This document shows, piece by piece, positions 16,799 through 24,536 of a stretch of DNA of 64,000 bases (positions within the stretch are counted from its first letter, which is position 1; each line of letters begins with the position of its first letter). The notes under the pieces were generated by a model that saw nothing but the letters and a program-made list of their open reading frames with translations, searched no databases and was not told where the DNA came from. Where the stretch lies: the NCBI RefSeq assembly GCF_018215265.2, contig NZ_CP136562.1:2914001-2978000 (forward strand), read 5' to 3'. The stretch is from Paenarthrobacter sp. GOM3. Lineage in GTDB: Bacteria; Actinomycetota; Actinomycetes; Actinomycetales; Micrococcaceae. Made by a program: the position numbers and the translations under genes.

Positions 16799-17485
16799 TC
16801 ATCGGCCCTCGGTGGTGCTGGTGATCCGTGCGCAACAGTGCCCGGGGTCCGTTCCGGCCACCACCGTCCCGGCGGGCAGGCCCGATGTTTCCGCTGCCCC
16901 TCGGAGAAAAGCGCCGTTCATGGGGCAGACCACGTCCGCGTGGTTTCTTGAGAGCCGGTGGAAGGGGCAGTTGAGCAACAGGTACCCTCCGCCGTCGTCG
17001 GGAGCGGGCTGGTATCCGAGGTCGGAAAGGGCGCCGATGAAGTTTCCCGGGCGTCCGGCTTCACGGCCGGATGCATGCGCCACATCGAGCAGGGCCCGGG
17101 ACACTGGCACGTTCTCCGCCTGTGAGTGGGCGATGGCCGACGCCATGAGCTCCCCGGCGAGATCGTAGTTTCGATCGGGCACGGAAGCGCTAACCTCTTC
17201 GAGTGCCGGCCTGTAGAGCTTCGACGGTCGCCCGGACCCTGGACCGGTTTTGCCTGTCGGCTTCCTGAACTCACTGCGCAGGAGTCCGCCGGTAACCAAT
17301 CGGTCCAAGTGGAAGGAGGCTGTGCTGCGGGGAAGGTTCAGGGCCGCAGCTGCCTCATCCCGTCCCACTGCGTCCCGGGCACCCACAACGTATTCATAGA
17401 GTGCGCGCCGGTTTTCCTCTCCCAGGGAGGCCACGGCGGCAATCCTGCGGAGCCATGGGAGGTCGGAGGAGGTGCCCATGCACAC
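16799..17485 (-). CDS. SufR-like winged-helix regulator with C-terminal cysteine cluster
   Basis: 228 residues. An N-terminal winged helix (residues 15-75, with LPRSTASFHLDRLVTGGLL as the recognition region) belongs to the COG2345 / SufR-like regulators. The C-terminal domain keeps four cysteines: Cys173 in LNCPFHRL, Cys187 in VVCPMNG, and Cys217-Cys218 in GHCCAR, an arrangement like the Fe-S cluster ligands of SufR. It is encoded directly upstream of a cysteine desulfurase, so it may sense Fe-S or sulfur status and control it. The GTG start is leaderless (TAGAGT six bases upstream); an ATG lies two codons further in. The cluster is inferred, not shown. Confidence 0.8.
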   Translation of the reverse strand: MCMGTSSDLPWLRRIAAVASLGEENRRALYEYVVGARDAVGRDEAAAALNLPRSTASFHLDRLVTGGLLRSEFRKPTGKTGPGSGRPSKLYRPALEEVSASVPDRNYDLAGELMASAIAHSQAENVPVSRALLDVAHASGREAGRPGNFIGALSDLGYQPAPDDGGGYLLLNCPFHRLSRNHADVVCPMNGAFLRGAAETSGLPAGTVVAGTDPGHCCARITSTTEGR

Positions 17486-17491
17486 AGGATA

Positions 17492-17497
17492 ACTCTA
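17492..17497 (-). promoter_or_regulatory. -10 box of a leaderless promoter (SufR-like regulator)
   Basis: TAGAGT on the minus strand, six bases from the GTG at 17485. The flanking AT-rich segment 17490-17520, with repeated AACTC elements, would be the natural site for autoregulation. Confidence 0.6.
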
Positions 17498-17544
17498 AAA
17501 AGAAACTCATTGATTTAAGAGGGCCGCATCTCCACGGCAACCGC

Positions 17545-18213
17545 TCAGGAGGGTGGAACGACGGCGAGCTTGGAATCCATCTCCGCCCGGGCACTTGCCA
17601 GCGCTCCAGAGTTCGGGCAAGCGAGGGAAATGTACACCGACGACGCCGGCGCGCTGAACAACCTGGCCAGCACCATCGCCGCGGCACCCCCGGAAGAAGA
17701 ATCCAGGGCGAGGAACTCAACGCTGTGCTGCGGCTTGTCGTTGTCCTGCCCCCACCGAAGCGAGACGGGCTTCAGGGTCTCGGCGGCGATCCCGGCATCC
17801 AGGTAATGGAACAGTGCCCTGGTGGAAGCGTCGTCGTCGCCTGATACCACCAACGGGCCCTGGTTAACGCTGACCCGGATCGCCAACGTGCATCCGTCGG
17901 CCCTTTTGTACCGGACTTCGCCCTGCAGGCCGGAATGAACCAGCGACCACCCAGGCACCTCCTCCATCCGGCTGGAGACTGTCACGGGATCCCCTGGGGC
18001 CAACGTGCCGCCTGCGGTCATAGGCAGGTCCTTGGCGGCTACAGCCTCCGCATCATGCCCTGGCGTAATGGTGGGGGTCGAAAGCGTGGACTCCGACGGC
18101 GACGGCTTCGGTGCTTCCGGGTCCGGGACGTTGACGCTGCAAGAGGCCAGCAGGACACCAACTACGCCTATGGCAGCCGACCCGGCCAGCCGCCGTCGAA
18201 CATTCCCTGACAC
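17545..18213 (-). CDS. Putative lipoprotein of unknown function
   Basis: 222 residues from a GTG. The signal peptide has a basic start (VRRRLAG), a hydrophobic core and the lipobox LLASC, with lipidation at Cys25. A Pro/Ser-rich linker follows. The mature part contains two Cys residues (DGCTLAI and SLACPNSG) that could form a disulfide, and a mixed alpha/beta pattern, but no domain I recognise. It is flanked by a regulator and a lipid kinase with no overlap. Function unknown; surface location is well supported by the lipobox. Confidence 0.75.
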   Translation of the reverse strand: MSGNVRRRLAGSAAIGVVGVLLASCSVNVPDPEAPKPSPSESTLSTPTITPGHDAEAVAAKDLPMTAGGTLAPGDPVTVSSRMEEVPGWSLVHSGLQGEVRYKRADGCTLAIRVSVNQGPLVVSGDDDASTRALFHYLDAGIAAETLKPVSLRWGQDNDKPQHSVEFLALDSSSGGAAAMVLARLFSAPASSVYISLACPNSGALASARAEMDSKLAVVPPS

Positions 18214-18294
18214 TCCCGCTCAAGCCCCTTCCGGATTCCCCTGTCCCTGACGCGATCGAGTCTATCCGCCTACGGCCGGGCCTCCGCCGTCGCG

Positions 18295-19236
18295 TCAGGC
18301 GAGGACACGCAAGCCGCCCGGCACCACTTCCACGTCGACCGGCAATTCGCCAAGCCTCTCGCCGTCGGCGTAAGCAACCACGCCCGCAGCCTCCAGCCGC
18401 ACTTGCCTCACCCTGCGGATTTGCACGGCCGGGTGGTCCGTATGCTTCCCGGCGAACACCTTGGGAAACACTGCCAGGAAGCGCAGCCTTGAAAGCGGCC
18501 GCACCACAAACAGGTCCAACCATCCATCGTCAGGGGCTGCGTCGGGGGTGATCCTCATGCCACCCCCAATCGATTGCCCATTGGCCACGGAGATCAGCAA
18601 CGCACGCTGCGTCCACTGCTTGCCGTCCGCCATCACCGAATATTCGATCGGCCGAAAGGAGCCCAGCTCCCGAAGCATCGCCAGGTTGTACCGGCTCTTG
18701 CCCCGCGGCCAGCGCCACGAATTGGCCCGTTCATTCACCGCGGCATCGAATCCGGCAGACAGCACCCCGGCAAAGTACGTGGTCCGCCCCTCCACAGTGA
18801 CCCGTCCGACGTCGACCTTCCGGCCACCGGCCGCGAGCGCGGACAGCGTCCGCCGACACGCAGCGGTGGCGTCATTGAGGGGCAGGTCCAGCAAGCGCGC
18901 CACATCATTGCCGGTACCGCTGGGCACGATGCCCAAGGGGATGTCGAGGCCGGCAAGGGCGTTGACCCCCAGGTGGACCATGCCATCGCCTCCCACCACC
19001 ACCAATGCAGCCACGTCGGTCCCGGCGAGCGCCTGGTCGACCACGTCCGCCAGGGCGGCGTAACCGTCAGTCTCAAGCACGACGACGTTCCAACCTGCGG
19101 CGCGGAAGAATCCTGCGGCCTGGTGCCCGGCATGGCGGGTATGCCCAAAGGAAGCGGCAGGATTTATCGCCAGGACAATGTTCCCGGACGTGCCGGAAGG
19201 AGGGACGGGTAGCGCCGGAGCAGTCACAGGCTGCAT
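18295..19236 (-). CDS. Diacylglycerol kinase family (DagK/LCB5-like) lipid kinase
   Basis: 313 residues from ATG 19236; a GTG at 19269 would add 11 residues. The N-terminal catalytic domain shows NPAASFG (nucleotide loop), VVVGGDGMVHLGVNAL (the GGDG motif) and LGIVPSGTGNDVARLL, all core motifs of the DAGK_cat family. The C-terminal half has AGFDAAVNERA and YADGERLGELPVDVEVVPGGLRVL, typical of YegS/BmrU-type soluble lipid kinases. It probably phosphorylates diacylglycerol or a related lipid at the inner membrane surface. In the usual GGDGT the last residue is Thr; here it is Met, a small deviation. Confidence 0.88.
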   Translation of the reverse strand: MQPVTAPALPVPPSGTSGNIVLAINPAASFGHTRHAGHQAAGFFRAAGWNVVVLETDGYAALADVVDQALAGTDVAALVVVGGDGMVHLGVNALAGLDIPLGIVPSGTGNDVARLLDLPLNDATAACRRTLSALAAGGRKVDVGRVTVEGRTTYFAGVLSAGFDAAVNERANSWRWPRGKSRYNLAMLRELGSFRPIEYSVMADGKQWTQRALLISVANGQSIGGGMRITPDAAPDDGWLDLFVVRPLSRLRFLAVFPKVFAGKHTDHPAVQIRRVRQVRLEAAGVVAYADGERLGELPVDVEVVPGGLRVLA

Positions 19237-19347
19237 TATGCCAGCCGGGAACCACGCACCCTCGTACACTCGTTCACCAGGTAGCTGGATAAACTTGCCA
19301 GTGCCGCGCCGTTCTTGCGCGGACCGTCATAAGAGAAGGGCCCGTGC

Positions 19348-20292
19348 TTGGCCGAGGGCAGCAGTTCGCACTATCAGGTTCTCCGAGTCTCCGTCACCGC
19401 GACGGACAAGGAGATCAAAGTGGCGTACCGCAAGGCCGCCCGCAAGGCACACCCCGATCACGGCGGAGAAGCGGAAATGTTCCGGCGGGTGACCTTGGCC
19501 TACGAGACACTTATCGATCCACAACGCCGGGCTGAATACGATCGCCGCTACGCCAGCGGAGCGTCGACCGTCAGCCAACCGCGGCCAGGCGACTACACGG
19601 GCGCGTCCGCACCTGGCCCGGGATCGACCACCAACATCAAACGGCCCCAACCCCAACGAAACACAGCCGGCGATCCCCCGGTCTACGTGCCCGGCTTTGA
19701 GGACCCCAATGAGGTTCCCCTGATCTCTGCGGCAGAGGCGGCCCAGCAAGTCCACGGCATGCCCCGCAAGCGCGGGATCTTTGGCGCTGAAGCGCGCATC
19801 CAGCGCGAAATGAGGACGGTCCAACTCATCAGCCGGCAAGTCCTGACCGCCATTCCCGCGGCCCGCCTGATCAATGGTCTCCGTTCGCCCTCGGACAACA
19901 ACCACATCGACCACGCCGTCCTGTCCGGCTACCGGCTGGCATTGGTCGGCTCGATGCTCCTCCCCAAGGGGGCCTACGCATGGGACGGCCAGTCATTGCG
20001 GCACGGCGGCCGTTCCGTCGCTCCCCCTCAACTGGCGCACATTGTCCGCCACATGCAGGACATCTTTCCTGAACTCAACGTCACCGGTTGGGTGGTCCTG
20101 CACAGCCCGGACGGCAACCTCCATGAACCTGTCATCGACCAGTACGGTAAAGGCCAGTCTGCCCACAACCCGGTGGAAGTGGTCAACGGCGCAGGACTTG
20201 CCCGGGGCTTGAAGCAGTTCCTCAGCTCCGGACCGGCGCCCAACACGGTTGTGGTCCCGGTCCTGGCACGCCTCCTCCGCGGGATGCATTAG
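19348..20292 (+). CDS. J-domain protein fused to a NERD-like C-terminal domain
   Basis: 314 residues from a TTG with AGAAGG 8 bases upstream. Residues 8-68 are a J domain with the intact HPD motif (residues 35-37), which stimulates DnaK ATPase. There is no Gly/Phe region or zinc-finger domain, so it is not DnaJ itself. After a Pro/Gln linker, residues 170-310 resemble the NERD nuclease-like fold: IDHAVLSGYRLALVGS at 187-202 matches the NERD start IDHxVVxxxGVxVIDTK, followed by a DGQSLRHGG turn. However, the D-x-K of the NERD active site is replaced by Gly201 and Met203, so nuclease activity is doubtful. The fold assignment of the C-terminus is inference from the pattern. Confidence 0.8.
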   Translation: MAEGSSSHYQVLRVSVTATDKEIKVAYRKAARKAHPDHGGEAEMFRRVTLAYETLIDPQRRAEYDRRYASGASTVSQPRPGDYTGASAPGPGSTTNIKRPQPQRNTAGDPPVYVPGFEDPNEVPLISAAEAAQQVHGMPRKRGIFGAEARIQREMRTVQLISRQVLTAIPAARLINGLRSPSDNNHIDHAVLSGYRLALVGSMLLPKGAYAWDGQSLRHGGRSVAPPQLAHIVRHMQDIFPELNVTGWVVLHSPDGNLHEPVIDQYGKGQSAHNPVEVVNGAGLARGLKQFLSSGPAPNTVVVPVLARLLRGMH

Positions 20293-20322
20293 GCCCAAGC
20301 AGGAGCTCCGTGGATGCCTGAC

Positions 20323-20328
20323 TAAGAT
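20323..20328 (+). promoter_or_regulatory. -10 box of a leaderless promoter (trmL)
   Basis: TAAGAT, then six bases (GGGACG), then the GTG at 20335. No Shine-Dalgarno is present, which supports a leaderless message and this start choice. Confidence 0.65.
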
Positions 20329-20334
20329 GGGACG

Positions 20335-20802
20335 GTGTTCCGCATCCTCTTCCACACTCCAGAAATCCCGGGCAATACGGGCAACGCTATCCGCCTCGCG
20401 GCCATCACGGGAGCAGAGCTCCATTTGGTGGAGCCCTTGGGTTTCGATTTTTCCGATGCCAAGCTGCGCCGTGCCGGCCTCGACTACCACGACCTTGCTG
20501 TCGTGACAGTCCATAAGGACATCGACGCTGCCTGGTCGGCCCTGCAGCCAGAGCGCGTCTTCGCGTATACCGCCGACGGGGAAACGTCCTACACGGATAT
20601 CAGCTACCGGGAAGGCGACGTGCTCATGTTCGGCCCCGAATCGGTGGGCTTGCCGGAATGGCTCAAGCAGGACCCCCACGTCACCGCACGCGTCCGCCTT
20701 CCCATGAAGCCTTCCCTCCGCTCACTGAACCTGGCCAATGCGGCCTCGATCGCAGTATTCGAGGCGTGGCGGCAGAACGGATTCGCGGGCGCCAAACTCT
20801 AG
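20335..20802 (+). CDS. trmL: tRNA (cytidine/uridine(34)-2'-O)-methyltransferase TrmL
   Basis: 155 residues, a bare SPOUT methyltransferase. It methylates the ribose of nucleotide 34 of tRNA-Leu isoacceptors. The three SPOUT motifs are visible: N-terminal FHTPEIPGNTGNAIRLAAITG (residues 6-26), VLMFGPESVGLPE (motif 2, knot loop) and LRSLNLANAASIAVFEAWR (motif 3). Length matches TrmL/YibK (about 155) rather than the longer SpoU enzymes. GTG start, leaderless. Its 3-prime end overlaps a candidate SigK-type promoter for the following sigma-factor gene. Confidence 0.94.
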   Translation: MFRILFHTPEIPGNTGNAIRLAAITGAELHLVEPLGFDFSDAKLRRAGLDYHDLAVVTVHKDIDAAWSALQPERVFAYTADGETSYTDISYREGDVLMFGPESVGLPEWLKQDPHVTARVRLPMKPSLRSLNLANAASIAVFEAWRQNGFAGAKL

Positions 20803-20803
20803 C

Positions 20804-20830
20804 CCATCCAAGGGCCCCACAGCACCGAAT
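20804..20830 (+). promoter_or_regulatory. SigK-type ECF promoter (candidate)
   Basis: CCATCC (20804-20809), a 15-base spacer and CCGAAT (20825-20830) match the -35 and -10 elements described for mycobacterial SigK. It lies between trmL and the sigma gene and would start a message with a leader of about 155 bases, consistent with autoregulation of the sigma factor. Confidence 0.55.
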
Positions 20831-20991
20831 ACCTTTTGCAGGGACAACCCCTGGACCGGATATTCACTGAGGGGGCCTTCGTGAGCGTGCAGCAGACCAG
20901 CGTGATGGTAACAAGGCACTGCCTCGCCGCGCCCGCAACACCAACGGCTCATGCTGCCGGATTCAAACGGGACAACATATGCTGGACGGTG

Positions 20992-21597
20992 ATGGACATC
21001 CCCAACAAACCCTCCGCTCCGGTCTTCGAGCCGGCCGATACTGCGACAGACCTGAACTCGCAGCTCACCGGCCTGCTCAACCTTGTGGCCGCAGGGGACC
21101 AGCAGGCTTTCGCAGAGTTCTACCGCCTCACTTCACGCCGGGTATTTGGCATGGCCAAGCGGGTGTTGATTGACCCGGACCTTAGTGAAGACGCCACCCA
21201 GGAGGTCTTCATCCAGGTATGGCAAGGCGCTGCGAAGTTTGATCGGGCCGCAGGAAGCCCGTTGGCCTGGCTCATGACCATCGCTCATCGTCGTGCCATT
21301 GACCGTGTCCGTGCCGTGCAGTCCGCAACGGATCGTGAGGCCAAGTACGGCGCAGCGAGCCTGGACCCGGACAGGGACCTGGTGGCCGAGGAGGCAGACA
21401 GCAACCTCGAAGCCGAGACCGTCAGCCGATGCCTTGCCACCCTGACTGACACCCAGCGCGAGTCCGTCAGGCTCGCCTACTATGGCGGCCTGACCTACCG
21501 GGAAGTTGCCGAGCACCTTGGCGCCGCCGTTCCCACGATCAAGTCCCGCATCCGCGACGGACTGCTGCGTCTGAAGACCTGCCTGGGGGTGGGTTGA
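20992..21597 (+). CDS. sigK: ECF RNA polymerase sigma factor, SigK-type
   Basis: 201 residues from ATG 20992 (MDIPNKPSAP). It has region 2 (residues about 30-95, with EFYRLTSRRVFGMAKRVL, and DLSEDATQEVFIQVWQGA for -10 recognition and core binding) and region 4 (about 140-195, with RLAYYGGLTYREVAEHLGAAVPTIKSRIRDGLLRL). Nearest known relatives are SigK/ECF19 sigma factors, because the next gene is a RskA-type anti-sigma factor. A TATGCT box at 20978-20983 just upstream could give a near-leaderless basal transcript (GTG at 20989 is also in frame). An in-frame extension to 20836 has no homology and I do not include it. Confidence 0.9.
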   Translation: MDIPNKPSAPVFEPADTATDLNSQLTGLLNLVAAGDQQAFAEFYRLTSRRVFGMAKRVLIDPDLSEDATQEVFIQVWQGAAKFDRAAGSPLAWLMTIAHRRAIDRVRAVQSATDREAKYGAASLDPDRDLVAEEADSNLEAETVSRCLATLTDTQRESVRLAYYGGLTYREVAEHLGAAVPTIKSRIRDGLLRLKTCLGVG

Positions 21598-21598
21598 T

Positions 21599-22429
21599 AT
21601 GAGTGAAAACACTGGTGGAGGCTTTATCCGCAGAATGTTTGCCAACGACATCGCTACCGACCTCGCCGAGGGCCGCGTCCTTGAGCTGGCGGAAATCTAC
21701 GCCCTGGACGCCGTCAGCGACGAGGAACGGGCCATCATCGACGACTTCGTCAAGACCGCTCCCGAGGGTCCTGAATTCCATGAGCGAGTCCGACAGGCCC
21801 GCGAAACGCTCGCCGCCGGCTTCGCGCCCGAGGAAGAACCGCCCGCGGGTCTCTTCGACAACATCATGGACCGTATCGCCAAGGACGTCGCTACGGAGCC
21901 CGCCTCCGCACCGGAAACGCCCGCGGCGGCTGGCCCCGCCGTCGACGAAGTCGCGGCCGCGAGGGCGAAGCGCGAAGAACGCCGCAGTGGCGGCGCGCGC
22001 CGATGGATTGTGGGAGCGGCAGCCGCCGCGGCCATCGCCATTGGTGGAATTGGCGTGGGGTCCTACGTCTCCGCCCAAAACGATCCCGTCAACCAGGTCC
22101 TGCAGGCGCAGGACGTCCAGAAGCAGTCCGCGGCCGTTCCCGGCGGCGGCACAGCCACCATCTCGGCATCCTCGGCCAAGGACTCCTTCGTGGTCCTCAT
22201 GAACGGCGTTGCACCCGCGCCTGAGGGCAAGGTCTACCAGTTGTGGACGCTGCCGAAGGACGGATCCGCACCCGTCCCGCAGGGCACCATGGATGCGCAG
22301 ACGCTCTCGAAGCCGGCGGTTGTGAAGGGCCTCTCTTCGGCGTCCTCCGTAGCCATCACGGTGGAACCAGCCGGCGGGTCGAAAGCGCCCACCACAGCCC
22401 CGGTGCTGGTGGTAGCTCTTTCCGCTTGA
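21599..22429 (+). CDS. rskA: Anti-sigma-K factor RskA
   Basis: 276 residues, starting 1 base after the sigma-factor stop, so translation is coupled. The cytoplasmic N-terminal part (about 1-135) contains the anti-sigma domain with LAEIYALDAVSDEERAIIDDFV, typical of RskA/ZAS-like proteins. One transmembrane helix (WIVGAAAAAAIAIGGIGVGSYV) lies near residues 137-158. The extracytoplasmic C-terminal half is the RskA domain, with VYQLWTLPKDGSAPVPQG. Regulated proteolysis of RskA releases SigK in mycobacteria. The stimulus here is unknown and no regulon gene is obvious in the neighbourhood. Confidence 0.92.
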   Translation: MSENTGGGFIRRMFANDIATDLAEGRVLELAEIYALDAVSDEERAIIDDFVKTAPEGPEFHERVRQARETLAAGFAPEEEPPAGLFDNIMDRIAKDVATEPASAPETPAAAGPAVDEVAAARAKREERRSGGARRWIVGAAAAAAIAIGGIGVGSYVSAQNDPVNQVLQAQDVQKQSAAVPGGGTATISASSAKDSFVVLMNGVAPAPEGKVYQLWTLPKDGSAPVPQGTMDAQTLSKPAVVKGLSSASSVAITVEPAGGSKAPTTAPVLVVALSA

Positions 22430-22448
22430 GCGCTAACGCGCCGACTTA

Positions 22449-22498
22449 ACGCCCGACGGCGGCCGCCCCACCACAAGGGGACGGCCGCCGTCGGGCGT
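22449..22498. terminator. Bidirectional terminator between rskA and gntP
   Basis: A 17-bp perfect stem (ACGCCCGACGGCGGCCG and its complement) with a 16-base loop lies between convergent genes. Short T runs follow on both strands. Confidence 0.8.
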
Positions 22499-22516
22499 CT
22501 TACTGCGTTCCGGAAG

Positions 22517-23920
22517 CTATAACACCAGCGACAGCAGCATCACGAAGCCGAATCCAACCACGGAAATCAGTGTCTCCATGACAGACCAGGTCTTGAACGT
22601 TTGCCCCACGGTGAGGCCGAACAGTTCCTTGACCAGCCAGAAACCGGCGTCGTTGACGTGCGAGAGGAACAGTGAGCCAGCGCCAATCGCCAAGGCGAGC
22701 AATGCCGCGTGAGTTGGGCTCAGGCTGCTGGCAAGGGGTGCGACGATACCGGCTGCCGTCACCGTGGCGACTGTCGCCGAGCCGGTGGCCAGGCGGAGGG
22801 CCACAGCGACGATGAAGCCAAGGACCAGGACGGACATGTTTGCGCCCTCTGCCCACTTCTTGACCGCGTCTCCGACTCCCGCGCCAATCAGTGTCTGCTT
22901 GAAACCGCCACCTGCACCCACAATGAGGAGGATGGCTGCGATCGGCCCAAGGCTCTCCCCCAGCTTGGCCGTGATCCTGGTTCCCGTGAACCCTACGGCG
23001 TACCCGAAGGTGACGATGGCCAGGAGCACGGCAAGGGTCATGGCCACCAAGGGCTGGCCGACGAAGTCGAAGAAGATCCTGATGCCGGGAGCAGTTGCCG
23101 CGTCGGGCCAGATGATGCCACCCAAGGCCTTCAAGAGCATCAAAACCACCGGGAAAATGATGGTCAGCAGCGTCACCCCAAAGGAAGGCTGGCGCTTGAC
23201 TTCGCTCAGGTCCGCCGTGTGCTGGGTGTCAATGCCACCAGCAACCGCAGGAGCGTCCACGGGGACCCACCGGGCAGCCAGGCGTGAGAAAAGCGGGCCA
23301 CAGATAATGACGGTGGGGATGGCCACCAAGATGCCCAGACCCAGCGTTGTTCCCAGTTCCGCTTTCACTGCGCTGATGGCAATGAGTGGTCCGGGGTGCG
23401 GCGGCACGAGTCCGTGAAGCACCGACAGGCCTGCCAAGGCCGGGATGGCGATGCGCATCAGCTTCATCTTGGATCGCTGGGTGACCAGCACGATGACCGG
23501 GAGCAGCAGGACGAGCCCGATCTCGAAGAACATGGGCAGGCCGATGATGACAGCAACCAGCGTGATCATCCAGACCAGCTTGTTGCCGCTGGCCTTGGCC
23601 AGCAAAGTATCGACAACCCGGTTGGCGCCGCCGGAATCGGCGAGCAACTTCCCGAGCATGGCGCCAAGCGCGATCAGCAGGCCGACTTCCTTCAGGACAC
23701 CGCCCACACCGTCCTCGAAGTTGGTGATGACTTTCCCCAGCTCCACCCCTGATGCCAGCCCCACAAAGGCTGAACCCAGGACAAGGGCAAGGAAGGGGTG
23801 CATTTTGAGTTTCGCGATCAGCACTACGATCAGGGCGATTCCCAACGCCGCCACCACGAGGAGTTGCGTGTCGTGCGCGGTCCATTGCTGGACCTCCGTG
23901 GCAGTTTCCAGGGCCTTCAC
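22517..23920 (-). CDS. gntP: GntP-family gluconate:H+ symporter
   Basis: 467 residues with 12 or more hydrophobic segments. GntP signatures are visible: an N-terminal hydrophobic LGIALIVVLIAKLKMHPFLALVLGS, the VPPHPGPLIAISAVKAELG loop (PPHPGP is diagnostic for the family), and a C-terminal SHVNDAGFWLVKELFGLTVGQT motif. It imports gluconate or a related sugar acid. Its ATG overlaps the gluconokinase stop by 4 bases, so uptake and phosphorylation are co-expressed. Confidence 0.95.
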   Translation of the reverse strand: MKALETATEVQQWTAHDTQLLVVAALGIALIVVLIAKLKMHPFLALVLGSAFVGLASGVELGKVITNFEDGVGGVLKEVGLLIALGAMLGKLLADSGGANRVVDTLLAKASGNKLVWMITLVAVIIGLPMFFEIGLVLLLPVIVLVTQRSKMKLMRIAIPALAGLSVLHGLVPPHPGPLIAISAVKAELGTTLGLGILVAIPTVIICGPLFSRLAARWVPVDAPAVAGGIDTQHTADLSEVKRQPSFGVTLLTIIFPVVLMLLKALGGIIWPDAATAPGIRIFFDFVGQPLVAMTLAVLLAIVTFGYAVGFTGTRITAKLGESLGPIAAILLIVGAGGGFKQTLIGAGVGDAVKKWAEGANMSVLVLGFIVAVALRLATGSATVATVTAAGIVAPLASSLSPTHAALLALAIGAGSLFLSHVNDAGFWLVKELFGLTVGQTFKTWSVMETLISVVGFGFVMLLSLVL

Positions 23921-24462
23921 GAAGCACTCGTTCCGGTATTGGCGCCCGCGGGGCGAAGACCAAGCCGCTCAATGACTTCATCCGCTTCTTCGGCGGGCGA
24001 CGCGGAAACGCACAGCGAGATGTAGTTCTCGTCGTCGGTGGGTTCCTCCAGGGCGTCAAACTGCGATTCCAGAAGCGACGGCGGCATGAAATGCCCGTGC
24101 CTGGAGGCCAGTCGGTCCGAGATCTTGTCCTTGCTTCCTTGCAGGAAAACGAAGACCACTCCTTCGCCGCGGAGAACGTCGCGGTACTTCTTTTTCAGTG
24201 CCGAGCACGTAATGATTGCCGGGATTCCGGCGTCCGTGCGCTGACGGATCCAATCCGAAATGATGCCCAGCCATGGCCAACGGTCCTCATCAGTGAGGGC
24301 AAGCCCCGACTGCATCTTGGCTACGTTGGCTTCGGGATGCAGGTCGTCGCCCTCGGCGAGATCCCATCCAAGTTTTCCAGCGAGAACGCCGGCTACAGTC
24401 GATTTGCCGGAACCGGAGACTCCCATAATCACCAGTACGGGTTGTTGCGCAGTCTTCGCCAT
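23917..24462 (-). CDS. gntK: Gluconokinase
   Basis: 181 residues from ATG 24462 (a TTG at 24465 is directly before it). It phosphorylates gluconate to 6-phosphogluconate for the pentose phosphate pathway. Walker A GVSGSGKST lies near residues 14-22, followed by the GntK substrate loop EGDDLHPEANVAKMQSGLALTDEDRWPWL, and CSALKKKYRDVLR. Length and order match GntK. First gene of a gntK-gntP pair; upstream lies a promoter with a GntR-like operator. Confidence 0.95.
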   Translation of the reverse strand: MAKTAQQPVLVIMGVSGSGKSTVAGVLAGKLGWDLAEGDDLHPEANVAKMQSGLALTDEDRWPWLGIISDWIRQRTDAGIPAIITCSALKKKYRDVLRGEGVVFVFLQGSKDKISDRLASRHGHFMPPSLLESQFDALEEPTDDENYISLCVSASPAEEADEVIERLGLRPAGANTGTSAS

Positions 24463-24505
24463 CAAAGCCTGCCTTCCTCGAATAAATATGATTTAACCGA
24501 GACCA

Positions 24506-24534
24506 AGCATATGACACGGGTTACATCACGGCAA
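24506..24534 (-). promoter_or_regulatory. gntK promoter with embedded GntR/LacI-like operator
   Basis: On the minus strand, TTGCCG (24529-24534), a 17-base spacer and TATGCT (24506-24511) form a sigma-70-type promoter. The spacer contains ATGTAACCCGTGTCAT (24511-24526), which matches 12 of 16 positions of the GntR operator pattern ATGTTACCGGTAACAT known from E. coli gluconate genes. A LacI-type gluconate repressor would block the promoter here; its gene is not in this window. Confidence 0.6.
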
Positions 24535-24536
24535 TA

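Noticed and set aside
20836..20991. 52-residue extension of the sigma factor
   Set aside because: No resemblance to sigma region 1 or 2, and it overlaps the candidate promoter region.
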